Below, in pieces: positions 31,578 through 34,643 of a stretch of 34,643 nt of DNA. The stretch covers positions 140,299 through 174,941 of the forward strand of contig NW_003156748.1 of assembly GCF_000003605.2 (NCBI RefSeq), read 5' to 3'. Numbering within the stretch: position 1 is the stretch's first letter; every line of letters starts with the position of its first letter. Below the pieces are notes generated by a model. The model did no database searches. It was not told the origin of the DNA and was given only the letters and a program-made list of their open reading frames with translations. Made by a program: the position numbers and the translations under genes. Source of the DNA: Saccoglossus kowalevskii. Taxonomy: Eukaryota; Hemichordata; Enteropneusta; Harrimaniidae.

Positions 31578-32305
31578 TCTTGTTCAGAATATGAAGTTGA
31601 GCCCACTCCTGGGGTCTGTTTTTGAAAGTTCATTGGGAATATGAGGCTGAGCTCACTCCTGAGGTCTGTTCTTGAAAGTTCAGTGAGAAGATGAAGTTGA
31701 GCCCACTCCCGGGGTCTGTTCTTGAAAGTTCAGTGAGAAGATGGAGTTGGGCCCACTCCTGGCGTCTGTTCTTGAAAGTTCAGTGAGAATATGAAGTTGA
31801 GCCCACTCCTGGCGTCAGTTCTTGAAAGTTCAGTGAGAATATGAAGTTGAGCCCACTCTTGGGGTCGGTTCTTGAAAGTTCAGTGAGAAGATGGAGTTGA
31901 GCCCACTCCCGGGGTCTGTTCTTGAAAGTTCAGTGAGAAGATGGAGTTGGGCCCACTCCTGGCGTCTGTTCTTGAAAGTTCAGTGAGAAGATGAAGTTGG
32001 GCCCACTCCTGGCGTCTGTTCTTGAAAGTTCAGTGAGAAGATGGAGTTGAGCCCACTCCCGGGGTCTGTTCTTGACAGTTCAGTGGAATATGAAGTTGAG
32101 CCCACTCTTGGGGTCGGTTCTTGTCAGTTCAGTGGAAACGTAGAGTTGACAACACTCCTGAGACCAGTGTTTAGCAGTCCGTGAAAATATACTGGTTAAC
32201 CCATACCTGAGGTCAAAACTGGACAGATCAGTGACAATATGGAGTTGACCCACTACTGAGATCAGTCTTGACAGTTCAGCGACAATATGGCGTTGGGGGC
32301 TTGTT
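31578..32305. repeat. 50-bp minisatellite, about 14 copies
   Basis: Head-to-tail units of 50 bp run from about 31578 to 32305; a unit contains TTCTTGAAAGTTCAGTGAGA and TTGAGCCCACTCC. Variants form a pattern: 'aagatgg' versus 'atatgaa', and 'ctgg(c/g)gtc' versus 'ccggggtc'. Units become divergent and change length after about 32080. The period is not a multiple of three, so the array is not coding. Confidence 0.95.
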
Positions 32306-32339
32306 GTAATCGAAGAAACGAAACGGAACGGGATAACAC

Positions 32340-32825
32340 ACATAATGAAAATGAAAATGTAATCAGTGAAATTGGGTTTTATACGCACACTATTAACAAA
32401 ATATTTGCCGAAAATAATAATACGTATATGGCTCATTTTGCTAATTGCAGATAATCAAAAATCTGTAATCAGCGAAACAAGGGTCTTACACGTACAATAT
32501 TCACAATTGTTGGACGATACTTGACCAGTATATTCACCTTTCAGTCATATACATATAACGACATAAAACATTTGCCGAAAATAACAATATTTAATCAGTA
32601 AATGGTTCGTTTCGCTTATTACAAATAATCAAAAATCTTACACGTACAATATTTGCAATTGTCGGACAAAACTTGACCAGCATATTCACCTTTCAGTAGT
32701 GTATATAACGACATAAAACATTTGCGAAAATAACAATATTTAATGATTCGTTTCGCTAATTATAGATAACCGGAAATCTGTAATCACCGAAACAAGTGTC
32801 CCACACATACAATATTCACAACGAA
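32340..32825. repeat. tandem repeat of about 155-170 bp, three copies
   Basis: Repeated blocks are ATTCACCTTTCAGT, 'ataacgacataaaacatttg', 'gaaaataacaatatttaat', 'ggttcgtttcgct' and 'cacgtacaatatt'. The 'tacaatatt' block recurs near 32490, 32645 and 32807. It directly follows the 50-bp minisatellite. Confidence 0.85.
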
Positions 32826-34145
32826 TTCTCCATATTTTGAAACCTATAAATAGTTTTTTTACAAGGAAACTGAAGTTTAGTTATATATTGATTATAAAGT
32901 TGTCGGAATGTGCTCAGAATAATTGAATGTCATTGAATATGCAAACTTGTGTCTTTCAGTTTGTAGGAAATATTATACATTGAATTGCTCAGTTTGTACT
33001 TGTGAAACTTTCACATACTACTAAAGGGCTTCATGTGCTTTGACTCCTGGATATTTTTTGTCAGATCAACTACATAAAATGCGAGAAAATTTAAAATAAA
33101 TAAATGCGTAACTCATTGAGCAACTGAATTACCGATTTTATGACATGAAGATTTAATGGTTGTAATGACGAAGATTGTATTTACCCAACCTTATTAAAAT
33201 AAGATCCTAGTTTGAGCTTTTTTTTTGTTAAAATAATATCATTCATATTTTTTTCATATATTCTATTATTTTTCAAGGAATGTGGACACTGAATGATATA
33301 TCCATGTCCATGCATCATTGTGCTTGTGCAACGTTCTTCAGATTTACAAATAAGATGGTCGTGCTCTGTGTGGATGCATTGTTGTTGGTTGTTAAAAATT
33401 AATTAAAACCATTATTGAATCCACTCTTTTTCGAGCCGTAGGCAGAAATGCTGATGGTAAGCCGTGGTATTTAAATGAATAATTATGTACAAGCAAGTGG
33501 GCGTGTTCTACGTCATTTGTTGTCATACATAATGTATGCGATTTCTCTGTTCAAATATTAAAAATGAATATTAAATTATCTATACCTTCGGGCGTAGTAT
33601 GAACATATTCACGCTAAATTACAATATTTGTTTGGTATATTGTTTTCTATCTGAGGTTATTTCGCTGCTGTGTCAAGCATGCTATGTAATTATGAGTGTA
33701 TATCAATGTATGTAATTCATAGATGCCGTAGCAGACTAGCAGGATATACTGGCAAAGTCGGGACTTCTTTTTTGTTTTACAAAAAGAAATAATTAATTGT
33801 TTTATTCCTTTTAGCGTGAGCGCGAAAACTATAAGCTGACCGCTAAATAAATCCCGACTGGACACTTCTGCGGACATTTGACTGATATTAATTATTCATG
33901 ATGTCATTTTTTATCCATGAGTGGGTGTGTGAAAGTAAAGGTGACGTTTTAAAGATTGATTCGATTCGATCGCAGAGATGGTTACTTTAACTTTTTTTAA
34001 GCACACGGTGATACTTTCATCCATGTTTACTGAAAACAAGTTGATTTAAATGTCCAATGTATATAAGTGGTCTTTCAAAATCTCCGGGACCTCAGAAGTG
34101 AAAGGTCACGTACATTAACATAGATACGAGATGGCGTATACAGCT
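32826..34145. other. non-coding, no feature recognised
   Basis: AT-rich sequence without supported exons or arrays. A 76-codon minus-strand frame at 33647-33877 has no recognisable content. Confidence 0.5.
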
Positions 34146-34147
34146 GC

Positions 34148-34643
34148 ACTTTGATTTTTTTTTTTTTTTTATCTATTTTTTTATTACTTTAAATAAATAC
34201 ATTTACAAAAAAAAGAAAGAAAAAAATTACAAAAAAAAGAAAAGAAAAGTGGATGGCTTAAAAGAAGTGGAAGTGGGGGAACATTATTGATAAGCTGACA
34301 AATCTGGCTAATAAGTGAATTACTCATAATTAAAATTATTCCATTTTTCATTAAATTTAGACATTGAACCATTATTGATAGCTATTTGTCGCTCTACAAT
34401 GCGAGTGTTTAACATTATACTCTCCACGACTTCCACCTTTGGGACAGAACCTCTTTTCGATTCAGAATAGAGGTGCTGTTTACAGATTAAAATAAAAAGG
34501 TTGAGAAGATTACAATAAAAACTGCCATGTATTCCAAAACAAATATCCCTGTCAGACAATAAAATATCAACGTTTGTCCATTTTTTCCAGAGTTGCTGAC
34601 ATTTCCCCCAAAATCTTCTAGTAATAGTACATGTAATAAAAAA
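34148..34643 (-). mobile_element. 3' end of an L1-like LINE, cut by window edge
   Basis: Reading from the right edge on the minus strand, the frame shows the C-terminal tail of an ORF2-type reverse transcriptase protein. It has ITRRFWGKCQQLWKKW, then LLSDRDICFGI, LLNLFILICKQHLY and MSKFNEKW, ending near 34320. This order (an F-W segment, D-I-x-F-G-I, a hydrophobic helix, a K-F-N-x-K-W end) is typical of L1-type elements. An A/T-rich 3' UTR of about 150 bp and a run of about 18 A (T on the + strand, 34148-34170) close the element. No frameshift is seen in the visible part. The rest of the element lies outside the window. Confidence 0.75.

Noticed and set aside
32080-32436. 118-codon minus-strand open frame
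   Set aside because: It overlaps the 50-bp minisatellite, whose period is not a multiple of three, so the frame is accidental.

Overview
The window is nuclear DNA from an animal. Genes are split by GT..AG introns with intact reading phase, the DNA between them is AT-rich, and it is crowded with tandem repeats and remnants of BEL/Pao, Tigger/pogo, L1-like and MITE-type elements. A 50-N assembly gap lies at 13614-13663. Nothing bacterial is present: no operons, CRISPR array or rRNA. The repeat content suggests a marine invertebrate, possibly a non-vertebrate deuterostome, but the species cannot be fixed from the sequence.

The main gene is on the + strand at 13868-19228. Six exons join in perfect phase to give 485 codons. 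The predicted protein has an N-terminal membrane anchor, an FkbM-type methyltransferase domain (about residues 44-250) and a C-terminal domain that looks like a NodB polysaccharide deacetylase whose catalytic motifs are all lost. Such an architecture suggests a membrane-bound, probably Golgi, glycan-modifying protein. Its first two exons occur twice (11655-12963 and 13868-15492) inside a tandem duplication of more than 2 kb that is split by the N gap. Either this is a real duplication giving two alternative 5' ends, or two haplotypes were placed end to end by the assembler.

A second, unrecognised small gene is proposed on the - strand at 5483-6695 (three exons, 113 codons). An orphan 3'-terminal exon lies at 29070-29212 on the + strand.

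Layout: 1-1.9 kb, 21-bp satellite and a long dispersed repeat that recurs at 20.6-21.7 kb; 3.1-4.2 kb, hairpins, CRE-like sites and a 210-bp tandem duplication; 5.5-6.7 kb, the - strand gene; 7.6-10.1 kb, a decayed BEL/Pao polyprotein region bracketed by inverted terminal-repeat-like sequences; 11.4-19.3 kb, the methyltransferase locus; 19.8-20.05 kb, a cluster of p53-type half-sites; 20.6-24.8 kb, repeats and a Tigger remnant; 26.1-26.8 kb, an element with 16-bp perfect inverted ends; 28.8 kb, a short MITE; 31.6-32.8 kb, a 50-bp minisatellite and a second tandem array; 34.15-34.64 kb, the 3' end of an L1-like element cut by the window edge.
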